64,000 nucleotides of DNA from Thermoanaerobaculia bacterium (GCA_022823665.1 JAJEHN010000009.1:536650-600649); one strand, 5' to 3'. Positions 53,441 through 63,091 are shown, counted from the first letter of the stretch. Numbers and translations are program-made. Notes: generated by a model from the letters alone, not told the origin.

Positions 53441-56354
53441 ATGGTTCGTCGGGCAACCCGGCTGTTGCCCGCGCCACTTGCGGCCCTGTTCCTGTTCGGC
53501 GTGGGGTCGCGTCTTCACGCCCAGACGACCTGCACGACAACCGACACGGCGGTCGCGGCCATAGGCGCGAGCGACCCCGCCGCGCTGGCCGGCGACTGCA
53601 CGATCCTGCTCGGCGCGAAGGCGGGCTGGGGAGGCAGCTCGACCACGCTGAACTGGGCAAGCACCCTGAGCATGTCCTCGTGAAACGGAGTCGCCGTGAG
53701 GGACAGCCGCGTCGTCCGTCTCGATTTTCGCTTCAAGAGTCTCTCCGGGAGCATCCCCGATCTGAGCGGCCTCGCCAACCTCGAGCGTCTGGACCTGGGC
53801 TCGAACAGCCTGACCGGGAACATCCCGACCACACTGGGTTCCCTCACCAACCTCACGGCTCTCGTTCTGCACGGCAACCAGTTGACCGGAAGCATCCCCG
53901 ACCTGAGCGGACTCGCCAACCTCGAGACCCTGGACCTGGGCTCGAACAGCCTGACCGGGAACATCCCGGCCACACTGGGCTCCCTCACCAAACTCAAGTG
54001 GCTCTCTCGTCAACGTGACCAACCTCCAGTTGCAGGGGAACGAGCTGACGGGGTCGATCCCCGATCTGAGCGGCCTCACGAGCCTTTGGCTGCTCTCGCT
54101 CGAGGACAACCAACTGACGGGGCAGATCCCCGACCTCGACGACCTCGCAAGCCTCGCGTATCTCTCGCTCGAAGACAACCGACTGACGGGAACGATCCCC
54201 GCTCTTCCCGCCAGCGTCCAGTCCTTGAGCCTTCAACGCAACCAGGTCTCCGGAAGCATCCCCGACCTGAGCGCCCTCACGGGCCTCCACACGCTCTACC
54301 TTCACCAGAACGAGCTGACGGGGACGATCCCCGCAACGCTGGGCGACCTGACCAGCCTCGGGCAACTGCATCTCGCCGCGAACAGGCTGACCGGGGGCAT
54401 CCCCGGCGACCTGGGCGATCTGACCGGCCTCTGGGGTCTCTCCCTGTGCGGCAACAACCTCGATGCTTCGGCAACCCTGCCGACGGCGCTGGAAGCCCGC
54501 CGGACGGCGTCGCAACTGGTGGTCTGGCCATGCGCCTGGATCGACGACGCGACGGCCGTGGAGGGGCAGCCCCTCTCGTTCACCGTGACGTACTCGACCC
54601 AACCGGTGCGAGGGGCGACCGGCGCCGCCGGTCTGAGACTGACCTGGTGGACGGTCGACGGCACGGCCAAGACGCCCGGCGACTACACGAGAAGGTCGGG
54701 CGTGATCACGATTCCCGGCAACACGGACAGCTCGACTTACCTCAGCACGGCGACGGTCAGCGTGCCGACCGTCTCCGACGCCGTCGCCGAAGGCGACGAG
54801 ACCTTCACCGTGCGGATCAACAGTAGTGCCGCGGTCTTCGTACACCCCAACGCCGCGACGGGCGCCATTACCGAGCCCATCCCCGATCCGACCGTCGAGC
54901 TCTCCGTGAACAACGGCGGCGCGGTCACCGAGGGCGGGACGCTGACGATCACGGCTACGGTGAGCCGGGCGCCTTCCGGCTCAAGCCTTGCCGTGCCCTT
55001 GCAGCGGGTCGTGGGCAACTCCGTCGCTACAGCCGCCGACTACTCCCTGTCCGGTTCACCCGCCGGCACGATCACCGTGGCCGACGGCGCGACGACCGGC
55101 ACGCTGACCCTGACGGCGACAAGCGATTCCGTCGACGAGCAGGACGAGACCCTCCGCATCGCCCTCGGCGCGGTAGCCGGCTACGACCACGGCTCGACCT
55201 CTCACGTGGACGTCACGATCACGGACAACACGGCAACGTCCGTCGCGCTGTCCATACCCGACGCCGCCGCCAGCGAAGGCAACGCGGCGGACAGGGCCTC
55301 CATCCGCCTGACCCTCGGCCGCGGTCTGGTGGACGGCGAGGTCCTGGCCGTACCGTTGCAGTTCACGGGCGGCACGGCTGGCACGGACTTCACGCTGGCG
55401 CTCTCCGCCGCGGCCGCCGGCGTCGCTTTCAACTCCGCCAACAGCACGGTGACCTTCACCGGCCCGCAGACGGGCGCCACCGCCACCGCGGCGGACATCG
55501 TCCTGACTCCGGCCGACGACGACGACGCGGACGACCGCACGGTCACCGTGTCCATCCCCGCGACCTCCACCGGCGCCGGGACGATCCTCACCGTCACCAA
55601 TCTCGACGGCGGCGCCACGGGCAGCCGCACGGGCAACGGCGAGATCGCGATCACGGACGACGAGACGAAGAGCCTCGCCTTCTCCAGCACGACCGTGGGC
55701 GTGACGGAGGAAGCCAGCGCCACCTACACCGTGCAGCTCGGGTCCCGGCCGACCGGCATCGTGACCGTCACCATCACCGGCCACGGCGGCACGGATCTCA
55801 CCGTGGACACCGACAGCGGCACGCCGGGTGACCAGGACACGCTCTCCTTCACCACGTCCGACTGGAACACGGCCCAGACCGTCACCGTCACGGCTTCGCC
55901 AGACGACGATCTTGACAACGAGGCGGCCATCACCCTGGTCCATAGCGCCTCGGGCGGCGGCTACGACGCCGTCTCCGGCAACGTCACCGTGAACATCACG
56001 GACAACGACGAACCGACCATCGACGTGACGATCAGCAGCGGCGGCACGGTGAGAACGGACGGCAAGCTGGAGGTCACCGAGGGCGGCACGGTAACGATCG
56101 AAGCGACACTGAGCCGGGCGCCGTCCGGCGGGACTCTCAGCATTCCCCTCCAGCACGACGGAGACAACTCGACGGCTGCTGCCGCGGACTACTCCCTGTC
56201 CGGTTCGCCGGCGGGCACGATCACCATTGCGGACGGGGCAACCAGCGGATCGCTCGCCCTTACTGCGGCGAGCGACTCCATCGACGAGCAGGACGAGACC
56301 CTCCGTCTCGCCCTCACCGATACGTCGGCTTTCCCCAACGGCTGCGAACGTTGA
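53441..56354 (+). pseudogene. decayed paralogue of the LRR/Calx-beta protein
   Basis: It begins with a signal peptide (RLLPAPLAALFLFGVGSRLHAQ) and the same pre-LRR region as the upstream gene. Three lesions follow. First, TGA at 53681-53683 stands where the paralogue has the Trp codon of ADWNG (here SMSS-stop-NGVAV), with the frame continuing after it. Second, the reading frame shifts near 54005-54010 inside the LRR array, between LTKLKWLS and VTNLQLQGNELTG. Third, the C-terminal PKD and FFD domains are deleted, so a Calx-beta domain (DEQDETLRLAL) runs straight into the last residues TDTSAFPNGCE. The piece from 54015 alone is a 779-residue open frame without a signal peptide. Confidence 0.8.
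53750..53996 (+). repeat. 141-nt tandem duplication in the LRR array
   Basis: A two-LRR segment starting at 53750 is repeated from 53891 with a period of 141 bases (47 codons). Each copy includes an identical run coding LDLGSNSLTGNIP. The second copy ends at the frameshift. Confidence 0.7.
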
Positions 56355-56406
56355 ACGGGTCCCGAACCCGGCGGCGACAGCGTAGTCCCATGCGTGAGGC
56401 GCCCTG

Positions 56407-56412
56407 TATACT
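56407..56412 (+). promoter_or_regulatory. -10 box for the porin gene
   Basis: TATACT about 50 bases before the start at 56462, in the gap after the decayed LRR gene. Confidence 0.35.
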
Positions 56413-56461
56413 GCCGTCTCTCGCCGGAGTCCCACTTCTCCCCTCGATGCCCACCTGGATC

Positions 56462-57706
56462 ATGCGCAAGTGTCTGACTCTGCTTGCTCTGGCGACGTTC
56501 GTCGGCGCGTGGCCGGCGTCATCGCAAGATGAAGACGGCGCCGAGGCGCCGGCGACCTTCGGCCAGGCGGTGCGCGACGCGGACGTCTCGGTCGGGCTCC
56601 GCTACCGCGTCGAGCAGTCGGACGACGACGCCTTCGACGACGCGGCGCTCGCCTCCACCCTGCGCACGAGCCTCAAGCTGCGGACGAAGGCCTTCCGCGG
56701 CTTCTCCTTCCTGCTCGAGGCGGAGGAGGTAACGCCGGTCGGCAACGACAGCACGTACCGCAATCTGGGCTACGGCGGACTCGACAACGGCGTACGCGAC
56801 CGGCCGGTCATCGCCGACCCGGCGCTCACCGCGATCAACCAGGCGGCGGCTCGCCTGGAACGCGGGCCGGTCGCGTTCACGCTCGGCCGGACGGAACTCC
56901 TGATCGGCGACCAGCGCTTCGTCGGCGCGGTCGGCTGGCGCCAGCATCACCAGGCCTTCGACGCGGCCGCCCTCGACACGAAGCTCGCGGCCGACTGGAC
57001 GCTCCGCTACGCCTTCCTCGACCGCGCTCACCGGATCACCGGCGCTGAGGAGGCGATGGGCTCCCATGTGCTCCATGTCTCCGGCCCGGCGGGTCCGGGC
57101 ACACTGGCGCTGTTCGGTTACCTGCTGGACTACGAGCGGCCCGGCGCCGCGACCAACTCGACATCCAACTGGGGCGCCAGCTACAACGGCTCGCGCGACG
57201 CCGGCGCGGCCTCCGTCCTGTGGGAACTCCAGTACGCCGTGCAGTCGGACTGGGCGGACCACCCCGGCAGCGTCGACCTCGACTACCAGAAGACCGGCAT
57301 CGGCTTCACGCGCGGCGACGTCAGCGTGCGCGCGGTGCGCGAGGCCCTCGACGGCGACGGCACGTACGGTTTCCGCACGCCGCTGGCGACGCTGCACGGT
57401 TTCAACGGCTGGACCGACAAGTTCCTCGGGACGCCGGCCGACGGCCTGGTCGACGTCTACCTTCGCCTCGATCACAACCTGGACACCTGGAACTGGACGG
57501 TGCGCTGGCACCAGTTCCGCTCCGCGGTCGGCAGCATGGACTACGGCTCGGAAGTCGACGCGATGGCCGTCTGGAACACCCCCTGGAATCAGGACTTCGG
57601 CATCAAGCTGGCGCGGTACAGCGCGGACGAGTTCGCCACGGACACGTTCAAGGTCTGGATCTGGACGTCCTGGAACGTCAGCCTGCGTTCCGCAGGCGGC
57701 CGTTGA
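56462..57706 (+). CDS. alginate-export-type outer-membrane porin
   Basis: About 414 residues with a signal peptide (MRKCLTLLALATFVGAWPAS). Strands alternate in the style of AlgE/alginate-export family barrels: DADVSVGLRYRVEQSDDD, SLKLRTKAFRGFSFLLEAEE, LTAINQAAARLERGPVAFTLGRTELLIGDQRFVG (given in parts), WTVRWHQFRS. Members form 16-18-strand pores for anionic or other solutes. A start at 56447 (MPTWI) is possible. It is convergent with the aconitase X genes, overlapping their end by 29 bases. Confidence 0.75.
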   Translation: MRKCLTLLALATFVGAWPASSQDEDGAEAPATFGQAVRDADVSVGLRYRVEQSDDDAFDDAALASTLRTSLKLRTKAFRGFSFLLEAEEVTPVGNDSTYRNLGYGGLDNGVRDRPVIADPALTAINQAAARLERGPVAFTLGRTELLIGDQRFVGAVGWRQHHQAFDAAALDTKLAADWTLRYAFLDRAHRITGAEEAMGSHVLHVSGPAGPGTLALFGYLLDYERPGAATNSTSNWGASYNGSRDAGAASVLWELQYAVQSDWADHPGSVDLDYQKTGIGFTRGDVSVRAVREALDGDGTYGFRTPLATLHGFNGWTDKFLGTPADGLVDVYLRLDHNLDTWNWTVRWHQFRSAVGSMDYGSEVDAMAVWNTPWNQDFGIKLARYSADEFATDTFKVWIWTSWNVSLRSAGGR

Positions 57707-58100
57707 CGTCAACCGAGACCTCGGCGCCTTCGCGCAGGGCATCCCAGTCGGCCGCGGCCAGCACGACGACGGGCGGCGACCGTTCGTAGAGCTCCCGGGC
57801 CACGGCGGCGCCGAGGGCCAGGATGCCGTCGAGCTCCCGCAGGACGACGGCGGCCGGCGCCGTGCCGAGACGCACGCCTTCGAGAAGCACCGAACTCGAA
57901 CTGCTCGAGCCACGTCCGTACGGCATGACGAGGACGCGGCCGGCGACGCTCGCGCCGCAGCGCGGGTGACGCCGGTCAATGATCCGTCCGGTGACCGGAT
58001 CGACGCCGCCCCAGAACGACAGCGGCTCCTCGAGCCGCAGCACGCTGCCCGCGCCGGCGCCGCCGACCAGAACCCGGCCCTCGAGTTCCACGCCGGTCAC
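57678..58100 (-). CDS. aconitase X small (swivel, DUF126) subunit
   Basis: A 140-residue protein matching the AcnX swivel domain: VELEGRVLVGGAGAG, EEPLSFWGGVDPVTG, DRRHPRCGASVAGRVLVMP and the serine-rich active-site loop YGRGSSSSSSVL. The GTG at 58100 overlaps the large-subunit TGA (GTGA). Together the subunits make a hydro-lyase. Characterised bacterial two-part AcnX enzymes include cis-3-hydroxy-L-proline dehydratase, and archaeal relatives dehydrate mevalonate 5-phosphate. Confidence 0.88.
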   Translation of the reverse strand: MTGVELEGRVLVGGAGAGSVLRLEEPLSFWGGVDPVTGRIIDRRHPRCGASVAGRVLVMPYGRGSSSSSSVLLEGVRLGTAPAAVVLRELDGILALGAAVARELYERSPPVVVLAAADWDALREGAEVSVDVNGRLRNAG

Positions 58101-59419
58101 GGCCACAGCTCCGGGTCGCGCCACAGGCGGCCCGCCTGGGCAGAACGCACGCACTCGGCCAGACTGCCGAAGACGACATCGAATCCGACGTTGCCCGGCG
58201 CGTAATGCGCGAACTTGCCCGAGTTCGTCATCAGCACGCCGCCCGCGGCCGTACGGAGGATCGGAGCCACGACGACGCAGGTGTCGACGACCACGCGCAC
58301 GCCAAGCGCGCGCAGCCGCTCGAGACCGCCGCTCTGTTCGAGATGGCCGAGCGAGAGGCGGTTCGTGCAGACGACGAACTCGACACTACCGGCCGGCGGA
58401 TGCCGTTCGACCAGGGGCAGCAGTTCCGCGAACTCACGTGGCGAGAAGTGGGGGCTGCCGAGCGCGACGACATCGATCGTCAATCCCTCGCCATGCGGGC
58501 CACCGCCCGCAGCTTCGCCCATGCCCGGCACCGTCGACAGACTCCGCAGGCCGGCGCGCAGGTCGGAAACGCCGATCTCGATCCACTCCTCCGCGTCCTT
58601 GCCGCCGAGCGCCGCCTCCAGGGTCGGCGCCTCGGGCGTGATGCCGACCGCGTGAAAGAGGGCGACAGCGCCGGAGGACGCCGCGGCCGCGCCCAACGCC
58701 TTCAGGCCGTCTTCGTTCGCCTCCTGCAGGCCGAGCAGAACGGGCACCCGGTTGCCGCAGCGCTCCCCCACCAGATAGCCGATCGCCGGCAGCAACCAGG
58801 ACGCGCTCCTGAAAGCGTGCGGCAGCGACCGCAGGTCGAAGACGACCTGGCCGCGCCGGTTCTCCTCCAGGTGGAGTCCCACCGCCGGCGCACGACCGGT
58901 GATCGCCGCGCAGATGTCGATGAAGTCGCCGTAGCGGTGCGTGCGCGCGCCGAGCACCGAGTTCGCGAACACGATCGCATTGCTCTCGGCCCAGGCCACC
59001 TGCTGCCCGAAGGCCGGCCGCGGCGTCGTCTGGTAGGGCGCGCAGGTCCAGATCGTCCGGCAGCCCATCTCCTCGTAGCACTCCATCAGCCGAAGCGCCT
59101 TGGCCCGGCGTTCCGCCGTGCCCGCGAACTCCTCCGGGTGCAGCAGGTCGAGGCCGCCGACGTTCAGCGTCGTCGGCACGCGGACGCGGGCGCCGCCGGC
59201 AACCAGGAGATCCGCGAAGTCGACGCCCGAGTCGCCGTGGTACAGGCAGCCGTCGATGTGGGCGCCCTCGATGTCGAGCAGCCGCTCCGCGCCGTAGACC
59301 CCGGCCATCGTGACCAGGATGCGCATCGCGACCGCCGCGGCTTCGCCGAGCTCGCCGGCGAGCATCGCGCGATCGCGCTCGGTCAGTTCGACCGTATCGA
59401 GCGTGTTCGCGGCGGCCAT
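58097..59419 (-). CDS. aconitase X large (DUF521) subunit
   Basis: A 440-residue protein with the AcnX catalytic domain. Cys in AHIDGCLYHGDSG, WTCAPYQTTPRP and VVVDTCVVVAP are the likely iron-sulfur ligands. GQQVAWAESNAIVFANSVLG and RTHRYGDFIDICAAITGR are strongly family-specific. It is translationally coupled to the small subunit. TACACT lies eight bases before the ATG, suggesting a leaderless mRNA. The substrate is uncertain; hydroxyproline dehydration is the best-known bacterial activity, but no proline racemase or reductase gene is adjacent. Confidence 0.9.
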   Translation of the reverse strand: MAAANTLDTVELTERDRAMLAGELGEAAAVAMRILVTMAGVYGAERLLDIEGAHIDGCLYHGDSGVDFADLLVAGGARVRVPTTLNVGGLDLLHPEEFAGTAERRAKALRLMECYEEMGCRTIWTCAPYQTTPRPAFGQQVAWAESNAIVFANSVLGARTHRYGDFIDICAAITGRAPAVGLHLEENRRGQVVFDLRSLPHAFRSASWLLPAIGYLVGERCGNRVPVLLGLQEANEDGLKALGAAAASSGAVALFHAVGITPEAPTLEAALGGKDAEEWIEIGVSDLRAGLRSLSTVPGMGEAAGGGPHGEGLTIDVVALGSPHFSPREFAELLPLVERHPPAGSVEFVVCTNRLSLGHLEQSGGLERLRALGVRVVVDTCVVVAPILRTAAGGVLMTNSGKFAHYAPGNVGFDVVFGSLAECVRSAQAGRLWRDPELWP

Positions 59420-59427
59420 GGGCAGTC

Positions 59428-59447
59428 AGTGTAGCTATGGGTACACT
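59428..59447. promoter_or_regulatory. symmetric divergent -10 boxes
   Basis: TACACT on the minus strand (59433-59428) serves aconitase X and TACACT on the plus strand (59442-59447) serves the acyl-CoA synthetase. The two form an inverted repeat with an eight-base centre, so the two promoters face apart and may compete. Confidence 0.4.
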
Positions 59448-59532
59448 CGCGGCTCTTTCGGAAATCCCGAGCAACGCACCAACGAGGAAACCAGGGCGCC
59501 TCCCTCTTCCGGCGTCCGCGGAGAAGCCCCGC

Positions 59533-61113
59533 ATGGCGATCGACCCAGGACTGCAGGAACGACTCATGGCCGTCGCGCCCTACGGCATGGGCGTCGCGCT
59601 TCACGCGGACGAAGCCCCCGACCGGATGGCCGTGGTGTCGAAGTTCGGCGGCCGTACGCTCGCCGAACTGAACGCCAACGCGAACCGTCTGGCCCGGGTG
59701 CTGCGGGCCCACGGCGTCGGCCCAGACGTTGGCGTCGCCCTGCTGTGCCGGAACCGGCCCGAGTTCATCGAGACGGTCGTGGCCTGCCAGCGCACCGGTG
59801 GACGAATGACGCCGATCAACTGGCACCTCTCGCCACCGGAAGTCGCCTACATCGTCGACAACTGCGAGGCTCGCGTGCTGATCGCGGACGAGGCCTTCGC
59901 TCCGGCAGTCGCCGCGGCACGGACCGGATCGGAACACTTGCGGCTGACTCTCGCCGTCGGCGGCGCGATCGAAGGCGCCGAGTCCTACGACGAAGCGCTC
60001 GCCGCCGAACACGACTCGAACATCGACAACCCGATCCTCGGCGCGCCGATGCTTTACACGTCGGGAACGACCGGCCACCCCAAGGGGGTATACCGCAAGC
60101 CGGCCACGACGCCGACGCCGTTCCTGCTGGCGGTCCGCGAGTCGGCCGACTTCGAGCCGGACACGGACTGCTCGCTCGTCACGGGACCGCTCTACCACGC
60201 CGCGCCACTGGGCATCAACCTGGCGATCCCGATGGCCGTCGGCGTCGGCTCGGTGCTGATGGACAGGTGGGACGCCGAGGAGACTCTCGCCCTGATCGAC
60301 AGGCACCGGGCGACCCACACCCACATGGTGGCGACGATGTTCCACCGCATGCTGGCCCTGCCGCGGGAGGTCCGCGAACGCTACGACGTCTCGTCGATGC
60401 GCTGGCTCGTCCACGGCGCGGCGCCGACACCCGTCCATGTGAAGCACAAGATCATCGAGTGGTTCGGTCCGGTCGTCTGGGAGTACTACGCCGCCACCGA
60501 GGGCGGCACCTTCTGGGTCGACTCGAACGAGTGGCTCGAGAAGCCCGGCAGCGTCGGCCGCACGGTCGAGGGCACGAACTACAAGGTGCTCGACGACGAC
60601 GGCGAACCGGTGCCGGCGGGAACCACCGGCACCGTCTACTTCGAGGCCGCCGAGAACCGCTTCGAGTACTTCAAGGCGCCCGACAAGACCGCCTCCGCCT
60701 ACCGCGACGACTTCTTCACGATGGGCGACATGGGCTACGTCGACGAGGACGGCTACCTGTTCCTGACCGGCCGGTCGGCGGAGACGATCATCGCCGGCGG
60801 GGTCAACATCTATCCCCAGGAAATCGACGACGTGATCCAGCAGCACCCGGCCGTGTACGAGGTCTGCACCGTCGGTGTGCCCCACGAGGAGTGGGGCGAG
60901 AGCGTCAAGTCGGTCGTCGAGGTAGGCGACGGCTACGAGGCGGGCGACAAACTGGCCGACGAGCTGCTGGCCTGGTGCCGCGAGCACCTGCCCGACTTCA
61001 AGCGTCCGCGTTCGATCGACTTCGCGACCGACCTGCCCCGGATGCCCACCGGCAAGATCCAGCGCGGCCTGGTCCGGGCGCCGTACTGGAAGGGCCGCGA
61101 GCGGCAGATCTGA
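59533..61113 (+). CDS. acyl-CoA synthetase (AMP-binding)
   Basis: A 526-residue ANL-superfamily ligase: phosphate loop LYTSGTTGHPKGV, WEYYAATEGG, GDMGYVDEDGYLFLTGR and the C-terminal catalytic Lys in PTGKIQRG. It activates a carboxylic acid as acyl-AMP and transfers it to CoA. The start at 59533 has GGAG nine bases upstream. The ATG at 59437 lies inside the promoter, before the plus-strand -10, and is unlikely. The next two genes follow at gaps of 39 and 28 bases. Confidence 0.9.
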   Translation: MAIDPGLQERLMAVAPYGMGVALHADEAPDRMAVVSKFGGRTLAELNANANRLARVLRAHGVGPDVGVALLCRNRPEFIETVVACQRTGGRMTPINWHLSPPEVAYIVDNCEARVLIADEAFAPAVAAARTGSEHLRLTLAVGGAIEGAESYDEALAAEHDSNIDNPILGAPMLYTSGTTGHPKGVYRKPATTPTPFLLAVRESADFEPDTDCSLVTGPLYHAAPLGINLAIPMAVGVGSVLMDRWDAEETLALIDRHRATHTHMVATMFHRMLALPREVRERYDVSSMRWLVHGAAPTPVHVKHKIIEWFGPVVWEYYAATEGGTFWVDSNEWLEKPGSVGRTVEGTNYKVLDDDGEPVPAGTTGTVYFEAAENRFEYFKAPDKTASAYRDDFFTMGDMGYVDEDGYLFLTGRSAETIIAGGVNIYPQEIDDVIQQHPAVYEVCTVGVPHEEWGESVKSVVEVGDGYEAGDKLADELLAWCREHLPDFKRPRSIDFATDLPRMPTGKIQRGLVRAPYWKGRERQI

Positions 61114-61152
61114 CCGACGATTCCAACCCATAACCCCCTGTGAGGCGAGAGC

Positions 61153-62130
61153 ATGAAGGCAGTCGTTTGCAGTGAATTCGGTCCCCCGGAGAACCTGACG
61201 ATCGAGGAACTCCCCGATCCGGTGGCGGGGCCCGGCGAGGTCGTCGTCGACATCCGCGCGGCGGCGATCACCTGGCCCGACACCCTGATCATCGAGAACC
61301 GGTACCAGTTCCGGGGAGAGCCGCCCTTCGTCGTCGGCGGCGAGGTAGGCGGCAAGGTCGCCGCGGCCGGCCCGGATGTCGACGGCCTTGCGGTCGGGGA
61401 CGACGTGGTCGGCGGCGGCGGGACCGGCGGCTTCGCCGAGCAGGTGCTGCTCAAGGCGTCCCAGGTGCGCAAGCTGCCGCCGGGGCTCGGCCACGCGGAG
61501 GCCACGGGATACGGCTACGCCTACGGCACGGGCCACTACGCCCTGAAGTACCGGGGCAAACTCAAGCCCGGGGAGACGCTGCTCGTGCTCGGCGCCGCCG
61601 GCGGCGTCGGCCTGGCGGCCCTGGAACTGGGCAAGGTGATGGGCGCCCGGGTGATCGCCGCCGCTTCGAGCGAGGAGAAGCTGGCGCTCTGCCGCGAACG
61701 CGGCGCGGACGAGACGATCAACTACTCCAGCGAGGATCTGAAGAACCGCGCCAAGGAGCTGACCGGCGGCAAGGGCGTCGACGTCGTCTACGACGCGGTC
61801 GGCGGCGAGTACGCGGAGGCGGCGCTACGGGCCACGAACTGGCGCGGCCGGTTCCTGGTCATCGGCTTCACCGCCGGCATCCCGCGCATGCCGCTCAACC
61901 TCACCCTGCTCAAGGGCTGCGACATCGTCGGCGTGTTCTGGGGCGCTTCCCGGATGCGCGAACCGGAGATCTTCGAGGCGACGCGGGTCGAGACGGAGGC
62001 GCTCGCCGCGGAGGGCAAGATCCAGCCCTGGATCTCGCGCCGCTATCCGCTGGAGGAGGTGCCGCAGGCGCTACGGGACATGATGGACCGCAAGATCATC
62101 GGCAAGATGGTCATGCAACGCGGCGCCTAG
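61153..62130 (+). CDS. NADPH:quinone oxidoreductase-like MDR protein
   Basis: A 325-residue zinc-independent medium-chain reductase: AAAITWPDTLIIENRYQ, GEVGGKVAAAG, cofactor loop VLGAAGGVGLAALELGK and VDVVYDAVGGEYAEAALR. No structural-zinc Cys cluster occurs. It likely reduces quinones or enoyl-type substrates with NADPH. GAGG seven bases before the ATG supports the start. Its place between the acyl-CoA synthetase and a luciferase-like enzyme suggests a shared catabolic route. Confidence 0.88.
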   Translation: MKAVVCSEFGPPENLTIEELPDPVAGPGEVVVDIRAAAITWPDTLIIENRYQFRGEPPFVVGGEVGGKVAAAGPDVDGLAVGDDVVGGGGTGGFAEQVLLKASQVRKLPPGLGHAEATGYGYAYGTGHYALKYRGKLKPGETLLVLGAAGGVGLAALELGKVMGARVIAAASSEEKLALCRERGADETINYSSEDLKNRAKELTGGKGVDVVYDAVGGEYAEAALRATNWRGRFLVIGFTAGIPRMPLNLTLLKGCDIVGVFWGASRMREPEIFEATRVETEALAAEGKIQPWISRRYPLEEVPQALRDMMDRKIIGKMVMQRGA

Positions 62131-62158
62131 CCGGGAATCGGGACAAGGGAGAACGAGC

Positions 62159-63082
62159 ATGAAGTTCGGCGCGCAGGTCACCGTCTATCGCAACACCTGG
62201 GACAGCGTGCGAGAGGTGGCCGAGCTGCTCGACCAGGGCCCCTGGGACAGCATCTGGTACGCGGACCACTACCTGCCGCCGCCCGGAATCAAGGAAGAGG
62301 AACACCTGGCGGCCCAGGAGGCCTTCACCGTCGCCGCGGCGACGGCCAGCATCACGACGAACCTGAAGATCGGCCACCTGGTGCTCGGCAACACGTACCG
62401 GAATCCCGGCCTGGTCGCCAAGATGGCGGGCACTCTGGACCACATATCCCACGGCCGCTTCGTCCTCGGCATCGGCGCGGCCTGGTTCAAGCGCGAGCAC
62501 GAGGCCTACGGCTGGGACTTCCCGTCGATGAAGGAGCGGCAGGACCGTTTCCAGGAAGCCTGCGAACTGATCCGCATGATGTTCACGGCGGACGGCCCGG
62601 TGGACTACCGCGGCGAGTACTACCGCCTCGACCGGGCGCCGCTGGAGCCGGGCTGCTACCAGCAACCGCACACGCCCATCATGGTGGGCGGCACGGGCGA
62701 GCGCCGCACGCTGCGCACCCTTGCCATGTACGGCGACGTCTTCAACCTCGACGGCTGGGCGCGGCAGGGCATGTCAATGGACGTCTACCGGCACAAGACC
62801 GGCGTGCTCGAGAAGCACTGCGAGGACGTGGGCCGGGATCCCGCCGAGATTCGCCGCACGCTCCTGATGCCGCTGCAGATCACCGAGGACGAGGCCGCCA
62901 CCGAGCGGTTCCTCAAGGCCCTCGGCCCGGGGTCCATGTCCGGCCCGAAGAGCTACCTCATCGACCGCATCGGCGAGTTCAGGGACGCCGGCGTCGACGA
63001 GATCATGTTCGGTTTCATCCGCACCGGCGACATAGAGAAGTACCAGCAGGTCGAAGAGGAAATCGTCGCGGCCTTCGACTGA
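62159..63082 (+). CDS. F420/FMN luciferase-like oxidoreductase
   Basis: A 307-residue enzyme starting MKFGAQVTVYRNTWDSVREV. Family marks are IWYADHYLPPP, KIGHLVLGNTYRNPGLVAKM, DHISHGRFVLGIGAAW and PIMVGGTGERRTLR, typical of the F420-dependent branch with the non-prolyl cis-peptide after GHLVL. GGGAG seven bases before the ATG. It is the third luciferase-like enzyme in the window and the closest to F420-type annotation. Confidence 0.88.
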   Translation: MKFGAQVTVYRNTWDSVREVAELLDQGPWDSIWYADHYLPPPGIKEEEHLAAQEAFTVAAATASITTNLKIGHLVLGNTYRNPGLVAKMAGTLDHISHGRFVLGIGAAWFKREHEAYGWDFPSMKERQDRFQEACELIRMMFTADGPVDYRGEYYRLDRAPLEPGCYQQPHTPIMVGGTGERRTLRTLAMYGDVFNLDGWARQGMSMDVYRHKTGVLEKHCEDVGRDPAEIRRTLLMPLQITEDEAATERFLKALGPGSMSGPKSYLIDRIGEFRDAGVDEIMFGFIRTGDIEKYQQVEEEIVAAFD

Positions 63083-63091
63083 GCGGCCAAC

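Noticed and set aside
53681..53683. In-frame TGA in the second LRR gene considered as selenocysteine or recoded Trp
   Set aside because: No other gene here uses internal TGA, the position is Trp in the paralogue, and a frameshift and deletion follow. A nonsense mutation is simpler.
59437..59532. Upstream ATG start for the acyl-CoA synthetase
   Set aside because: It lies before the plus-strand -10 box and adds 32 unconserved residues. The ATG at 59533 has a Shine-Dalgarno.
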